Below are positions 19,019-29,168 of a DNA stretch of 64,000 bases, piece by piece. Under the pieces are notes generated by a model, which was not told where the DNA came from, ran no database searches, and saw nothing but the letters and a program-made list of their open reading frames with translations. The stretch is from Shewanella mangrovisoli (GTDB lineage Bacteria > Pseudomonadota > Gammaproteobacteria > Enterobacterales > Shewanellaceae). The stretch is taken from contig NZ_CP080412.1 of NCBI RefSeq assembly GCF_019457635.1, positions 2,914,001-2,978,000 on the forward strand, given 5' to 3'. The stretch's first letter is position 1; the number at the start of each line of letters is the position of its first letter. The translations under genes were made by a program, and so were the position numbers.

Positions 19019-19265
19019 AGAAAAATTTCTAACTTAAGTCCCAGTTTGCGACTTAAGTGATTCTCTAGCCCCAACATTGAAATTAACGGAAGCGAAATTT
19101 TACCCAAGCACGGGGCGGCGCACAAGCGTAAGCCGTCTAAAATAGCCGCACTCATCGTAAGAATCCCCGATTACCGCCCCAAAGTCATTCTATCTGCCAC
19201 CACTCGCTTGCATTCAAGCGGCTAGGTTAGCGACAATGAGTCAGGTTTTCTTATGGATTTTACCG

Positions 19266-19853
19266 ATGACGCCCCAGTTAATCCTCGCTTCCACCTCTGT
19301 TTACCGACAAGCACTATTACAAAAGTTAGGCTTAGGCTTTGAGACTTGCAATCCGGATATCGATGAAAGCCCCATGGCAAATGAGTCCGCCCAAGACTTA
19401 GTCTTAAGACTCGCCAAAGCTAAGGCTGAGGCAGGTGCGAATCATTTTCCGAGTGGATTAATTATAGGCTCAGATCAGGTTGCCGTGATTGACGGCAAGA
19501 TTATTGGTAAGCCATTAAATCGAGACAATGCGATCAAGCAGCTCAGCCAAGCCTCGGGCAAAGCAATCACCTTTTATACCGGTCTTGCGCTCTATGATGC
19601 TAAGACTGGAGAAGTGACAGCCCAAGTCGAACCTTTCACCGTGCATTTTCGTCAGCTGACGGCCGCGCAAATCGCCGCTTATGTCGATAAAGAGCAACCT
19701 TTTTATTGTGCGGGTAGCTTTAAGAGTGAAGGCTTAGGAATTGCCTTGTTTAATCGCTTAGAAGGCCGAGATCCTAACACCCTGATTGGGCTGCCTTTAA
19801 TACTATTAACTGAAATGCTGCTCAATCAAGGAATCGATGTCTTAGCCGATTAG
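19266..19853 (+). CDS. Maf-family nucleotide pyrophosphatase (7-methyl-GTP type)
   Basis: Maf/YceF enzymes hydrolyse non-canonical nucleoside triphosphates such as m7GTP to monophosphates. The family signatures ASTSVYRQ (residues 7-14), IDESP and [10 protein letters not shown] are present. The longer frame begins at 19236 ([10 protein letters not shown]...), but the normal family N-terminus begins at the ATG at 19266, giving 195 residues. Ribosome sites are weak for both. It is divergent from yceD, as yceF is in E. coli, and ends at a hairpin shared with the convergent HAD gene. Confidence 0.9.
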   Translation: MTPQLILASTSVYRQALLQKLGLGFETCNPDIDESPMANESAQDLVLRLAKAKAEAGANHFPSGLIIGSDQVAVIDGKIIGKPLNRDNAIKQLSQASGKAITFYTGLALYDAKTGEVTAQVEPFTVHFRQLTAAQIAAYVDKEQPFYCAGSFKSEGLGIALFNRLEGRDPNTLIGLPLILLTEMLLNQGIDVLAD

Positions 19854-19896
19854 CACGAAGCGGTTATTTAAGGTGGCATGACGCAAGTGCGGCTCG

Positions 19897-19941
19897 ATAT
19901 GAGCAAGCTAGATGACACTTGCCCATATCACTTGCTCATAT
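19897..19941. terminator. Long hairpin between convergent maf and HAD genes
   Basis: An exact 11-bp inverted repeat, ATATGAGCAAG (19897-19907) with CTTGCTCATAT (19931-19941), encloses a 23-base loop. It has no T tract, so termination is inferred from position. Confidence 0.45.
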
Positions 19942-20014
19942 GATTCAAAAAGCATTTGGATTACTCACGGTACAAGTTTTCAGTGCTCATAAATCTGCAC
20001 TAATGAGTCAATCA

Positions 20015-20758
20015 CTATAAATGCAGCAAGAGTTTTTCAGGGGAATCAATTAAGGCGATGGGATTGGCTTGCTGGAGCATTTCGCCACTATGGGCGCCGT
20101 AAGTGACGCCCACAGCGTCGATACCCGCATTCGCCGCCATGGTTAAATCCAACAAAGAGTCTCCGACCATCAAGGCTCGTTCAGGCGGAACACCTAACTC
20201 CTGCAACAAACTTAAGATCATTTCTGGATGGGGTTTACTCTGCGCCTCATCGGCGCAGCGAGAAGCAATAAAATAGTGACCTAAGCTGGATTGCTCCCAC
20301 ACGCGCACTAAGCCTGCTCTCGCCTTACCCGTTGCGACAGCAAGCTGATATCCTGCTGTTGATAATGATTCGAGTAGTTGGGGGGCTTGGTTAAAAATCG
20401 GCGTTGGCGTGGTATCAAGGTTCAAATACTGCGTCTTAAACTCGGCGCGCATCTTTATATAGCAATCATCAGTGCCAACAAGTGCTTGAGCTGCATTTCC
20501 TTGTGTTGCACTCGCAGCTGCGTTAATCGACTTCCCTGAAGTCAAACCTTCGGGAAATAACACCTGTAACGCCTGCGTCATCGACAAACCAATCACATTG
20601 CGAATATCCGTCTCAGCTGGCACGGGTAACGCCAGCGCCCTTGCCATATTCTCAATGCAAACAATAATCTTGCCGATGGAATCCATTAACGTGCCATCCC
20701 AATCAAAAATCACTAAATCATATTTTCGCGGGGTAGAATGACTCACTGACACTTTCAC
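20015..20758 (-). CDS. HAD-IA family hydrolase, phosphoglycolate-phosphatase-like
   Basis: It has the HAD catalytic motif FDWDGTLMDS with nucleophile Asp19 and acid/base Asp21, the motif III Lys in ATGKARAGL and the acidic motif MVGDSLLDLTMA. At 247 residues it is slightly longer than typical because of a low-complexity Ser/Ala/Gln insert at about residues 79-97 (SINAAASATQGNAAQA). A small phosphate monoester substrate is likely but not identifiable. The GTG start is uncertain because two more GTGs follow in frame. It lies 39 bases after rluC and is probably co-transcribed with it, an arrangement common in gammaproteobacteria. Confidence 0.85.
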   Translation of the reverse strand: MKVSVSHSTPRKYDLVIFDWDGTLMDSIGKIIVCIENMARALALPVPAETDIRNVIGLSMTQALQVLFPEGLTSGKSINAAASATQGNAAQALVGTDDCYIKMRAEFKTQYLNLDTTPTPIFNQAPQLLESLSTAGYQLAVATGKARAGLVRVWEQSSLGHYFIASRCADEAQSKPHPEMILSLLQELGVPPERALMVGDSLLDLTMAANAGIDAVGVTYGAHSGEMLQQANPIALIDSPEKLLLHL

Positions 20759-20797
20759 GCTCTCAGGTTATCCGTGGGTAATAGGCGCAGAGAAACA

Positions 20798-21757
20798 CTA
20801 AGCGCGCTTTAACTTGCCTAGCAGTTGTTGCAAATTATCATCAAGCGGCGCTGAGACTCGCATCACCTCATCGTTTTCAGGATGAATAAACATTAACTCT
20901 GCCGCATGTAAAAACAGTCGAGTCAGACCCAGTGCGCGCATACTGTCATCAAACGCTTGCTCGCTGTATTTTTCATCACAGGCGATAGGATGTCCCATAT
21001 ATTGGCAATGCACCCGAATTTGGTGGGTACGGCCTGTTACAGGGCTCGCCTGCACAAGCGTACAACCTTGATAACGCTGTACAATTTTAAAACGCGTTTC
21101 AGAAGGTTTACCTTCGGCATTGACTCGAACGATACGTTCGCCCGACTTAAGTGTCAGTTTTAGCAGTGGTTGTTTAACCACTTTATCCTGCGCCGACCAC
21201 TCACCTTTCACTAAGGCTAAGTAATCCTTTTGCATCTTTTTATAACGCAGTTGGTCATGCATATGCTTAAGCGCACTGCGTTTTTTCGCCACCAGTAACA
21301 CGCCCGAGGTGTCTTTATCGAGACGGTGAACCAGTTCTAAAAACTTTTGTTGTGGACGCAAGGAACGCAATGCTTCAATCACACCATAATCGACGCCACT
21401 GCCACCATGCACCGCAATACCTGCCGGTTTATTCAATACAATCAGATGATTGTCTTCATGTAAAATACGGTCTTCAAGCTGTGACACTCTGCTCAAGTTT
21501 GCGGAAGGCGCGGTACGATTATCCTGCTCAGCCATTCTGACCGGCGGCACGCGAACCACATCACCAATTTGCAATTTGTACTCGGGCTTAATGCGTTTTT
21601 TATTCACCCGTACTTCGCCCTTACGGACGATACGGTAAATCATGCTCTTAGGAACGCCCTTGAGCACTGTGATTAAAAAATTGTCGATTCGTTGGTCGAG
21701 GTGGTCTTCGTCAATCGTGATCAACTGCACCTGTAGCTGTGGAGATTCTGTATTCAT
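20798..21757 (-). CDS. rluC: 23S rRNA pseudouridine(955/2504/2580) synthase
   Basis: It converts three uridines of 23S rRNA to pseudouridine. An N-terminal S4 RNA-binding domain (QRIDNFL... RKGEVRVNKKRIK, about residues 17-55) is followed by the RluA-type catalytic domain with HRLDKDTSG and the catalytic Asp147. The ATG at 21757 gives 319 residues, as in E. coli. The longer frame to 21853 is not supported. It is divergent from rne, the same arrangement as in E. coli, which supports the call of RluC over RluD. Confidence 0.95.
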   Translation of the reverse strand: MNTESPQLQVQLITIDEDHLDQRIDNFLITVLKGVPKSMIYRIVRKGEVRVNKKRIKPEYKLQIGDVVRVPPVRMAEQDNRTAPSANLSRVSQLEDRILHEDNHLIVLNKPAGIAVHGGSGVDYGVIEALRSLRPQQKFLELVHRLDKDTSGVLLVAKKRSALKHMHDQLRYKKMQKDYLALVKGEWSAQDKVVKQPLLKLTLKSGERIVRVNAEGKPSETRFKIVQRYQGCTLVQASPVTGRTHQIRVHCQYMGHPIACDEKYSEQAFDDSMRALGLTRLFLHAAELMFIHPENDEVMRVSAPLDDNLQQLLGKLKRA

Positions 21758-22211
21758 GATGTCCCATCTGCTTAAAACGGCGGCCATTGTACAACACTTA
21801 AGAAGAATTGTGCCTTTCCATTGCTGAATTTTTTGATTATTGCTATATTTCACCAGCGATTAGGGATAAGCCGTGAATAAAGTGTTCACAAGATCCCAGT
21901 CCCAAGTGAAAAGCTTTATAGATTAAAAAAGATTTTCTTGATAGCAACTCATTGATTTGCAAATCGTATACTGAGTAAAAATACCACAAATGCGTTTTTT
22001 ACGATTAAATCGAGAATCTAACCTTACTTTGACTAGGTTTATCTAAAGTTTTTCTCACCGATTTCGAAATATATTTTAACTTGTCGTCAGACAAACCGAT
22101 TCGACTTGGGCATTACCGGAACGAAATGAAAGAATTTATGGGGTTGGTTGATGTTTTACAACGAATTCCTTGTTTTTGTAATCATTAAAAAATAAGCCAT
22201 AAATAGGATGC

Positions 22212-22292
22212 GACACGCAGCGACTGCGTCTAACAGTAATGCGCACCTTGCCTAGCCACCAGCCGTGAGGCTTCGTTGACCTACTGCTAGGC
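22212..22292 (+). ncRNA. Structured rne 5' leader (candidate RNase E autoregulatory element)
   Basis: The 595-base gap between rluC and rne holds a run of hairpins close to the rne start. Hairpin A is GACACGCAG/CTGCGTC (22212-22230). Helix B is GCCTAGC/GCTAGGC (22250-22256 with 22286-22292) and encloses AGCC-GTGA-GGCT (22261-22272). In enterobacteria the rne leader senses RNase E level through such stems. The placement 61 bases before the start codon fits that role. The rest of the gap (21758-22211) is AT-rich with a TATACT at about 21969 that could be a -10 element. I see no gene there. Confidence 0.6.
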
Positions 22293-22352
22293 CCGTAATG
22301 CAGCGAAACGCGATTGTTTGATGACCTCCATTTAAAGAAGAATGACGTCATC

Positions 22353-25300
22353 ATGAAACGTATGTTAATCAATGCAACTCAATCAGAAGAGTTGCGTGTT
22401 GCCCTGGTTGACGGGCAACAACTGTACGATCTGGATATTGAAAGTCCTGGTCACGAACAAAAAAAATCCAACATTTACAAGGGTAAAATTACCCGCGTAG
22501 AACCTTCTTTAGAAGCCGCTTTCGTTGATTATGGTGCCGAGCGCCACGGCTTTTTACCGCTAAAAGAAATCGCCAGAGAATACTTCCCTAAAGGTTATTC
22601 TTTCCAAGGTCGCCCAAACATCAAAGAAGTCGTCAGTGAAGGACAAGAAGTTATTGTTCAGATTGACAAAGAAGAGCGCGGCAACAAAGGTGCGGCACTG
22701 ACGACCTTTATCAGCCTAGCAGGTTCTTACTTAGTCTTGATGCCAAATAACCCTCGTGCTGGCGGTATTTCTCGCCGTATCGAAGGTGACGAGCGCACCG
22801 AATTAAAAGAAGCCATGGCCGATTTAGAAGTCCCAGCGGGTATGGGCCTTATCGTTCGTACCGCGGGTGTTGGCAAAGAATCGACTGAACTGAAATGGGA
22901 CTTAAAAGTTCTACAGCACCACTGGGCTGCGATTACCGAAGCCGCGCAAAGCAAACCCGCGCCGTTCTTAATTCACCAAGAAAGTAACGTGATTGTTCGT
23001 GCAATTCGTGACTATCTGCGCCGCGATGTGGGCGAGATTTTGATCGACCACCCACGTATTTTTGAAGAAGCCAAACAGCATATCGCACTGGTACGCCCTG
23101 ATTTTGTTGAGCGTGTAAAACTCTACGAAGCCGAAGTGCCATTGTTCACTCACTTCCAAATCGAGTCGCAAATCGAATCGGCATTCCAACGTGAAGTGCG
23201 TCTGCCATCGGGCGGTTCGATTGTTATCGACCCAACTGAAGCATTAACCTCAATCGATATCAACTCTGCCCGCGCAACTAAAGGCGGCGATATTGAAGAA
23301 ACCGCATTAAACACCAACCTTGAAGCCGCCGATGAGATTGCCCGTCAATTACGTCTGCGAGACTTAGGTGGTTTAGTCGTTATCGACTTTATCGATATGA
23401 CGCCTGTGCGCCATCAACGCGAAGTTGAAAACCGCCTGCGTGATGCAGTGCACCACGACCGTGCCCGCGTGCAATTAGGCCGCATTTCTCGTTTCGGTCT
23501 GATGGAAATGTCGCGTCAACGTCTGCGTCCATCGTTAGAAGAATCAGCTGCACATATCTGCCCTCGCTGTCATGGCCAAGGCACGATTCGTAGTACCGAA
23601 TCTTTAGCGCTGTCGATTCTACGTTTGATGGAAGAAGAAGCCATCAAAGAAAACACCTCACAAATCGAAGCCATCGTGCCTGTCGATGTGGCGGCCTTCC
23701 TGCTGAACGAAAAACGCAAAGCGATTCGTATCACAGAACAACGCCATGATGTGGAAGTCTATGTGATCCCAGATCCGCACATGATGACTCCTGATTATCG
23801 TGTGATTCGTCACCGCACCGACGATGAAATCGATGAATCCAGCTACAAGCGCATCGAACAGCCAGAAGCCAAGTTATACGAACCCCGTAAACTGGAACGC
23901 ACTGCTGCGCCAGCACCAGCCCTAAAAGGCTTCACTGCACCGCAGAAAGTCGAACAAGCCGCCGCACCAGCTGCCAACAAAGTGGAAGCAACCGAGCCAG
24001 GTTTCTTCAGCAAACTGTTCAGTGCCATTGGTGCCTTCTTCAGCTCAAGCGATAAGCCTGCGGCTGAAAAGGCCACAGAAACCAAAAAGTCTGACAGCCA
24101 AGCGGCCAATGCGAACCGTCGTAATCGTCGTAATGACACTCGCCGTACTCGCAATAACCAAGATGCTGACAAAGCGAAAGAAGGCACCCGCGAGCCACGC
24201 ACCCGCAATGCCAAGAAGTCGGCTGATGCACCTCAGGCTCAGGAGCGTCCAGCTCGTGAAAAAGACGAGAATGCAAAACGCACTAAGCCAGAGCCTAAGA
24301 GCCGTAACCAAGCACCAAAAGAAGTGGTAGCAGAGTCTCAAGACGACACGCCAAAGCAAGAAGTGGCCCGTGAGCGTCGTCAGCGCCGTAACATGCGTCG
24401 TAAAGTACGCATCGATAACGCCAATGAAACCTCTGAAGCGCCAATTCAAGAAGAAGTGGTATTAGCCGAAGTGGCCGCTGTTAATGCTGCCAATACTGAC
24501 GTTGCAACTGAACCACAAGCTGAAACCAAAGCACCTCGCTCACGTCGCCAACCACGCAAAGAAGCTGCGGTTGTCAACGAGACAGCAGAAGCGACTGATG
24601 CAATAAGCCAAGCTGAAGCAAGTGCTGAAGTGGCTGTAGAAGCGCCTGTAGTAGAAAACCGTGCTGATGCGCCTGCTGACGTAACAGAAAGCATTAAGAC
24701 TGAAGCCGAGACCGATGCGGATAACGCAGACGTCAGCGCCGATGCCGATGATAAAGCGAAACGTGAATCTCGCGATGGACAACGTCGTAGTCGCCGCAGC
24801 CCACGTCATTTAAGAGCGGCTGGTCAACGTCGTCGCCGTGATGAAGAGGAACAAGGCGCCTCTGCACCTGCACAATTCGTACCAAACGACGCACTGGGTG
24901 AAGATCAGGACTACCCTGCTCCAACTGCTCAAACGGCAGAAGCAGCCGAGACCGCTGAAGCAAAAGCAATTGAAGCCATCGCTGAACCGACAGTGACGTC
25001 TCCTGCTGCTGTAGTCGAAGCGGCAGATGTCAGTGTGGTTAATGAAACCACCGCCAATAAAGCTGTTGAGACTGAAGTTATTGAGGCTGTTGCTACCGAG
25101 CAAGTGGCTGAGATTAAAGCTGAACCAACAGAAGTTCCAGCAGACACTGCGGTAAACAACAAGGTTGAGACAAACGTTAAAGTTGAAGTAGTTGCTGTTG
25201 AGCCAGCTAAAGCGGTAGAAGTAGCAGTTGATGCTGTAGTCACCCCTGCCGAAACTCCAGCTCAAGCGAAAGCTGAAGCAGAGGCTGTTGCAGTTGAAGC

Positions 25301-25640
25301 CGTAACGCCAGAAGCAGACAAAACCGAAGCAAAAGAAGCCGTAAAATCTGTGGCCTCTGCGCCAATGGCAAAACCTGCTCCTATCGTTAAACCACAGGCA
25401 AAAACCGTTGTGACTCAAGTAGCAGCATCGCCTACAGCAGAAGCCGTGGTGAGCAAACCCAAAGCGGCGAGTCGTTTTGGTTCTATGGTGTCATCAGAAA
25501 TGACCAAGCCAACGGTAGAAGTTAGAGCTCAGGTTGAAGTACCGAAAGGTCGTGAGTATGACAGTGCCGCCTCCGCCGAAGCGGCTGCGCCTAAACTGAA
25601 ACACAGCAACAGCGCGGAATCGGATATGGCTCGTCCATAA
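22353..25640 (+). CDS. rne: Ribonuclease E
   Basis: It is the endoribonuclease core of the RNA degradosome. The start [10 protein letters not shown] matches E. coli, although the frame continues 13 codons upstream. The catalytic half has an S1 domain (about 35-125), the metal-binding Asp302 (SIDINSA) and Asp345 (VIDFIDM), and the zinc-link CPRCHGQG near 403. An amphipathic membrane anchor [15 protein letters not shown] lies at about 550. Arg-rich RNA-binding tracts follow ([44 protein letters not shown]). Then comes about 200 residues of Ala/Glu/Val low complexity and a conserved tail, [14 protein letters not shown], that may bind PNPase. It is 1095 residues. A structured leader precedes it and a strong terminator follows. 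Confidence 0.97.
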   Translation: MKRMLINATQSEELRVALVDGQQLYDLDIESPGHEQKKSNIYKGKITRVEPSLEAAFVDYGAERHGFLPLKEIAREYFPKGYSFQGRPNIKEVVSEGQEVIVQIDKEERGNKGAALTTFISLAGSYLVLMPNNPRAGGISRRIEGDERTELKEAMADLEVPAGMGLIVRTAGVGKESTELKWDLKVLQHHWAAITEAAQSKPAPFLIHQESNVIVRAIRDYLRRDVGEILIDHPRIFEEAKQHIALVRPDFVERVKLYEAEVPLFTHFQIESQIESAFQREVRLPSGGSIVIDPTEALTSIDINSARATKGGDIEETALNTNLEAADEIARQLRLRDLGGLVVIDFIDMTPVRHQREVENRLRDAVHHDRARVQLGRISRFGLMEMSRQRLRPSLEESAAHICPRCHGQGTIRSTESLALSILRLMEEEAIKENTSQIEAIVPVDVAAFLLNEKRKAIRITEQRHDVEVYVIPDPHMMTPDYRVIRHRTDDEIDESSYKRIEQPEAKLYEPRKLERTAAPAPALKGFTAPQKVEQAAAPAANKVEATEPGFFSKLFSAIGAFFSSSDKPAAEKATETKKSDSQAANANRRNRRNDTRRTRNNQDADKAKEGTREPRTRNAKKSADAPQAQERPAREKDENAKRTKPEPKSRNQAPKEVVAESQDDTPKQEVARERRQRRNMRRKVRIDNANETSEAPIQEEVVLAEVAAVNAANTDVATEPQAETKAPRSRRQPRKEAAVVNETAEATDAISQAEASAEVAVEAPVVENRADAPADVTESIKTEAETDADNADVSADADDKAKRESRDGQRRSRRSPRHLRAAGQRRRRDEEEQGASAPAQFVPNDALGEDQDYPAPTAQTAEAAETAEAKAIEAIAEPTVTSPAAVVEAADVSVVNETTANKAVETEVIEAVATEQVAEIKAEPTEVPADTAVNNKVETNVKVEVVAVEPAKAVEVAVDAVVTPAETPAQAKAEAEAVAVEAVTPEADKTEAKEAVKSVASAPMAKPAPIVKPQAKTVVTQVAASPTAEAVVSKPKAASRFGSMVSSEMTKPTVEVRAQVEVPKGREYDSAASAEAAAPKLKHSNSAESDMARP

Positions 25641-25654
25641 TCCTCAACCCGTTG

Positions 25655-25688
25655 CAAAAAAAGCCATGCACTTGCATGGCTTTTTTAT
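25655..25688 (+). terminator. Terminator of rne
   Basis: Stem AAAAAAGCCATGC pairs with GCATGGCTTTTTT around loop ACTT, followed by ATTTT. It lies 15 bases past the stop. Confidence 0.92.
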
Positions 25689-25785
25689 TTTCAGCAAATT
25701 AAGCCATATTTAAGGTTTAGCTCAATCGGCTTTTTTGTTAGTATGCGCGGCTATTTTGCCAACACAAGTCATTAACAGAGGTTTC

Positions 25786-27345
25786 ATGTTCGATCTCTTT
25801 CGCCACAAAACATCTAGTCACAAAGCCGATATTCTCTCGGGTCTGACGGTCGCACTTGCGCTGATCCCAGAAGCCGTTGCCTTTGCCTTTGTCGCCAACG
25901 TCGAACCCATGGTCGGCCTCTATGCAGCCTTTATTATGGGATTAGTTACCGCACTGATTGGTGGCCGCCCAGGCATGATTTCGGGCGCGACAGGAGCCAT
26001 GGCCGTGGTAATGGTGTCACTTGTGGTTGAACATGGCGTGCAATACTTATTTGCCGCTGTGGTGCTGGCGGGGTTAATCCAAATCAGTGCAGGAATATTT
26101 AAACTGGGTAAGTTTATCCGCATTGTGCCCTATCCTGTGATGATAGGCTTTGTGAATGGCCTCGCCATTGTGATTTTCTTGGCTCAGCTTGGGCAATTTA
26201 AAGTCAAAAATGCCGCAGGGGAATTAGTCTGGCTACCGCAAGAGCCTTTGATGCTGATGTTAGGGTTAGTCGCGCTGACCATGGCAATTATTTACTTTTT
26301 ACCCAAACTAACTACAGCAGCCCCCTCATCGTTAGTTGCGATTTTAAGCGTGACCGCCATCGTGGTGGGTTTTGACTTAGAAACCCGTAATGTGTTGGAT
26401 TTTCTTAAAACCATGAGTGGTGATGAGCATGCAACCATCGCAGGTTCACTCCCAAGTTTTGCGATTCCACAGGTGCCGTTTAACCTTGAGACACTCTACA
26501 TTATTCTGCCCTATTCCTTTATTTTAGCCGCCGTCGGATTAATCGAATCCCTGTTAACCTTGACGGTTATCGATGAGATGACTAATACCCGAGGACGCAG
26601 CAATAAAGAATGTATAGGTCAAGGCGTGGGTAACATCACCAGCGGCTTTTTTGGGGCTATGGGCGGCTGCGCTATGATTGGTCAATCGATGATTAACATT
26701 AACTCTGGTGGTCGTGGCAGATTATCCGGTATTACCGCAGCTATCGGTTTATTGACTTTTATCCTGTTTGGCGCATCTTTTATCGAAATCATTCCGCTAG
26801 CCGCTTTGGTTGGCGTGATGTTTATCGTGGTGCTCGGCACATTCGAATGGGCAAGCTTTAAGTTTATGGGCAAAATCCCTAAACATGATGCCTTTGTGAT
26901 TGTGCTCGTGACTACTGTGACCGTTTTTACCGATCTCGCCTTTGCCGTCTTTGTCGGCGTCGTGGTATCGGCGCTAGTGTTTGCATGGCAACATGCCAAG
27001 CACATCAGCGTAAAAGTAACCTCAAATAGCCTTGGCTGGAAAGTCTATGAGCTGAACGGCCCATTGTTTTTTGGCTCAGTGGCCAGTTTCCTCGAATTAT
27101 TTGATGCCTCGCAGGATCCCCAGGATGTCGTTATCGATTTCAAACATTCACGCGTAGCCGATCATTCAGCATTAGAAGCCATAGATACCCTTGCCGAACG
27201 TTATGTTGCGCTGGGGAAAAAGCTGCATTTGGTGCATTTAAGTGCCGATTGTAAAGCCTTACTTCACAAAGCAGGCGATCTGGTTGAAGTGAATTTGCTA
27301 GACGATCCCCACTATAAAGTTGCGGACGATAAGCTCGATTCTTAA
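25786..27345 (+). CDS. SulP-family anion transporter with STAS domain
   Basis: It is an inner-membrane carrier of the SLC26/SulP family. About the first 410 residues hold hydrophobic segments, beginning with [20 protein letters not shown], the diagnostic first helix. A cytoplasmic STAS domain follows ([12 protein letters not shown]... [19 protein letters not shown], about 420-519). Substrates in the family include sulfate, bicarbonate and dicarboxylates, and the sequence does not decide between them. The ATG at 25786 with AGAGG ahead gives 519 residues. The upstream in-frame start at 25735 lies within the probable promoter. A hairpin follows the stop. Confidence 0.92.
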   Translation: MFDLFRHKTSSHKADILSGLTVALALIPEAVAFAFVANVEPMVGLYAAFIMGLVTALIGGRPGMISGATGAMAVVMVSLVVEHGVQYLFAAVVLAGLIQISAGIFKLGKFIRIVPYPVMIGFVNGLAIVIFLAQLGQFKVKNAAGELVWLPQEPLMLMLGLVALTMAIIYFLPKLTTAAPSSLVAILSVTAIVVGFDLETRNVLDFLKTMSGDEHATIAGSLPSFAIPQVPFNLETLYIILPYSFILAAVGLIESLLTLTVIDEMTNTRGRSNKECIGQGVGNITSGFFGAMGGCAMIGQSMININSGGRGRLSGITAAIGLLTFILFGASFIEIIPLAALVGVMFIVVLGTFEWASFKFMGKIPKHDAFVIVLVTTVTVFTDLAFAVFVGVVVSALVFAWQHAKHISVKVTSNSLGWKVYELNGPLFFGSVASFLELFDASQDPQDVVIDFKHSRVADHSALEAIDTLAERYVALGKKLHLVHLSADCKALLHKAGDLVEVNLLDDPHYKVADDKLDS

Positions 27346-27376
27346 ATAAGCACCTAATAAAGCTGCAATAACTGCT

Positions 27377-27418
27377 AACCCACGATCTGAAGGCTAACTT
27401 CGCAAAAGATTGTGGGTT
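27377..27418 (+). terminator. Hairpin after the SulP gene
   Basis: AACCCACGATCT (27377-27388) pairs with AGATTGTGGGTT (27407-27418) with one G-T pair, 31 bases past the stop. The T tract is short (TATTATT). Confidence 0.6.
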
Positions 27419-27534
27419 TATTATTGCTGGCAACACAAGACTTGATGTGCACCGATACCTGATAGCTTAACTATCAAACTCAACTTTCACTACTCAACTT
27501 TGGCTAGATAAATAGGCTCCAAAACAGAGAAAAG

Positions 27535-27662
27535 GAGGTTAAGAGGTTAAGAGGTTAAGAGGTTAAGAGGTTAAGAGGTTAAGAGGTTAAGAGGTTAAGA
27601 GGTTAAGAGGTTAAGAGGTTAAGAGGTTAAGAGGTTAAGAGGTTAAGAGGTTAAGAGGTTAA
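27535..27662. repeat. Perfect 8-bp tandem repeat, 16 copies of GAGGTTAA
   Basis: 128 bases are exactly 16 perfect copies of the octamer, with a two-base remnant after them. Because 8 is not a multiple of 3 and the unit contains TTAA, every frame on both strands meets a stop, so it is non-coding. It lies between the convergent SulP and cold-shock genes, outside both terminator hairpins. Perfect identity suggests recent slippage and a length that varies between strains. Confidence 0.97.
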
Positions 27663-27727
27663 GAAAGAATATCGCCTAATCCACTCACTATATACAAGGC
27701 AAGAGTGTAGAAAACTTAAAAGCGACA

Positions 27728-27763
27728 CAAATAAAAAGAGCCGTGGCATAAACCACAGCTCTT
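27728..27763 (-). terminator. Terminator of the cold-shock gene
   Basis: Stem AAGAGC-C-GTGG (27736-27746) pairs with CCAC-A-GCTCTT (27753-27763) around CATAAA. On the minus strand TTTTTATTTG follows. It lies 40 bases past the stop. Confidence 0.8.
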
Positions 27764-27803
27764 AAATCCCTTGCTATCAGCGCGAGGCTAACAGCACTGA
27801 AAA

Positions 27804-28013
27804 TTAACCGATTACGGTTACGTTTTCAGCTTGAGGACCTTTTTGACCTTGAGTCACAGTGAAAGACACTTTTTGACCTTCGTCAAGAGTTTTGAAACCG
27901 TCAGAGTTGATTGCACGGAAGTGTACGAATACGTCTGGACCAGATTCTTGCTCGATGAAGCCGAAACCTTTGTCAGAGTTGAACCACTTAACAACACCAG
28001 TAACTTGAGACAT
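27804..28013 (-). CDS. Cold-shock domain protein (CspA family)
   Basis: The 69-residue single cold-shock domain carries both nucleic-acid-binding motifs, KGFGFIEQ (RNP1) and DVFVHFRAI (RNP2), plus the leading [11 protein letters not shown]. Such proteins bind single-stranded RNA and DNA and melt RNA structure, often after temperature downshift. The gene has a strong promoter about 135 bases upstream and a long leader, as in cold-inducible csp genes, so cold or growth-phase control is plausible. Which Csp paralogue it is cannot be settled from one copy. Confidence 0.95.
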   Translation of the reverse strand: MSQVTGVVKWFNSDKGFGFIEQESGPDVFVHFRAINSDGFKTLDEGQKVSFTVTQGQKGPQAENVTVIG

Positions 28014-28319
28014 GATATAAATCCTGTAAATAAAAAATTAAAGCCTTAACGGCGGTGGAGCTGGAAAATGCCGGTATTACTTATGTTTACAGGACGAACT
28101 GGTCGTATTGAACACATAAATATAAGCCCAACCTTCAAGCTAGTAAGACTATAAACCATTCTAAAGATAAGTCAACATACTGCGACACTTTGAAAAATTT
28201 ATTTAAACCAAGCCCATCTCAGGTTTTGCCACCGGCTCGCAGAACAGCATGTTCTTACGGCGTAAGCATCGACAGTTAAGCATTTTAAATAATTTATTTC
28301 AATAGCTTAAAATCAATCT
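28014..28319 (-). promoter_or_regulatory. Cold-shock gene leader and promoter region
   Basis: On the minus strand TTGACT (28170-28175), a 16-base spacer and TATAGT (28148-28153) form a good sigma70 promoter. Transcription would begin near 28141, giving a leader of about 127 bases, similar to the long thermosensing leaders of cspA genes. AGGAT precedes the start codon. No other gene is visible in the gap to rlmA. Confidence 0.6.
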
Positions 28320-29135
28320 CTAGACTGAAATGCGATGTACTTCAATCTGAAAGTCTAATTCACAGCTTAAGCCGCTCTGTGCAAATGTGTGCTTTTGTTC
28401 AGCCGTAAACTTCCAAGCGTAGGGGGTCATTTCCAGAAAATGGCTAATATCTTGGCTATTATTTAGCTCAAGTTGTGACCTAAGCCGCTCTTGGTGTAAG
28501 CATTCGAACCCCGCAATCTTGGCATCGGACGCGGGATGCAATCTCGGTTCGGCATAAATTTGCTGTTTTAGCGCAAAATGATGTAAAGGTCCTGGCGATA
28601 CTGTGATCAAAATGCCATTGGGCGCCATGACCCGCTGTAACTCTTCCACCTTCGATGGCGCATAAATACGAATCGCTAAATCGATACTATGCGATGGAAT
28701 AGGCATTTCGTAGGCGCTCGCGACACAAAAGCTGAGATTCGGGTATCGTTTAGCCGCATATTTTATCGCCGATTTGGAGATGTCCACGCCCTGTAACTGG
28801 CAAGGATGCTCGGCGACAAGCGTATTGTACAAACGATGGCTGTAATACCCCTCACCACAGCCGATATCGAGGATCTGCTGTGCCTCGCAGGCATACGCAA
28901 GTGCCAACGCATTCACTCTGTCACTCAAACTTTGATAGTAACCCGCAGTTAAAAACTCCCTGCGAGCCAACATCATCTGTTGATTGTCACCGGGGTCTTT
29001 GGAATTTTTCTTCTGCACGGGAAGCAGATTCACATAGCCTTCTTTGGCCATGTCGAACTTGTGTGCCTGCGGGCATCCCCAAGTTCGTTCAGTCAAGGTG
29101 AGCGGTAAGGCACACAAAGGACATATATATTGCAT
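28320..29135 (-). CDS. rlmA: 23S rRNA (guanine-745-N1)-methyltransferase
   Basis: It methylates G745 in helix 35 of 23S rRNA. An N-terminal zinc ribbon uses Cys5, Cys8, Cys21 and His25, followed by the KFDMAKEGYVNLLP segment typical of RlmA. The SAM-binding motif ILDIGCGEGYYSHRL begins a class I methyltransferase fold, and DLAIRIYAPSKVEEL replaces the usual post-I acidic loop as in this family. Length 271 matches E. coli. It lies 33 bases after the unknown 268-residue gene and may be co-transcribed with it. Confidence 0.95.
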   Translation of the reverse strand: MQYICPLCALPLTLTERTWGCPQAHKFDMAKEGYVNLLPVQKKNSKDPGDNQQMMLARREFLTAGYYQSLSDRVNALALAYACEAQQILDIGCGEGYYSHRLYNTLVAEHPCQLQGVDISKSAIKYAAKRYPNLSFCVASAYEMPIPSHSIDLAIRIYAPSKVEELQRVMAPNGILITVSPGPLHHFALKQQIYAEPRLHPASDAKIAGFECLHQERLRSQLELNNSQDISHFLEMTPYAWKFTAEQKHTFAQSGLSCELDFQIEVHRISV

Positions 29136-29168
29136 TGGTTAACTCTATAAATGATTGGAATGGCTGGC

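Noticed and set aside
22136..22372. Minus-strand frame across the rne leader and start
   Set aside because: It overlaps the structured leader and the rne start and has no family match.
24810..25418. Long minus-strand frame opposite the rne tail (202 residues)
   Set aside because: It is the mirror of the Ala/Glu/Val-rich repeats of RNase E, rich in Phe/Cys/Ser/Arg, with no ribosome site or family.
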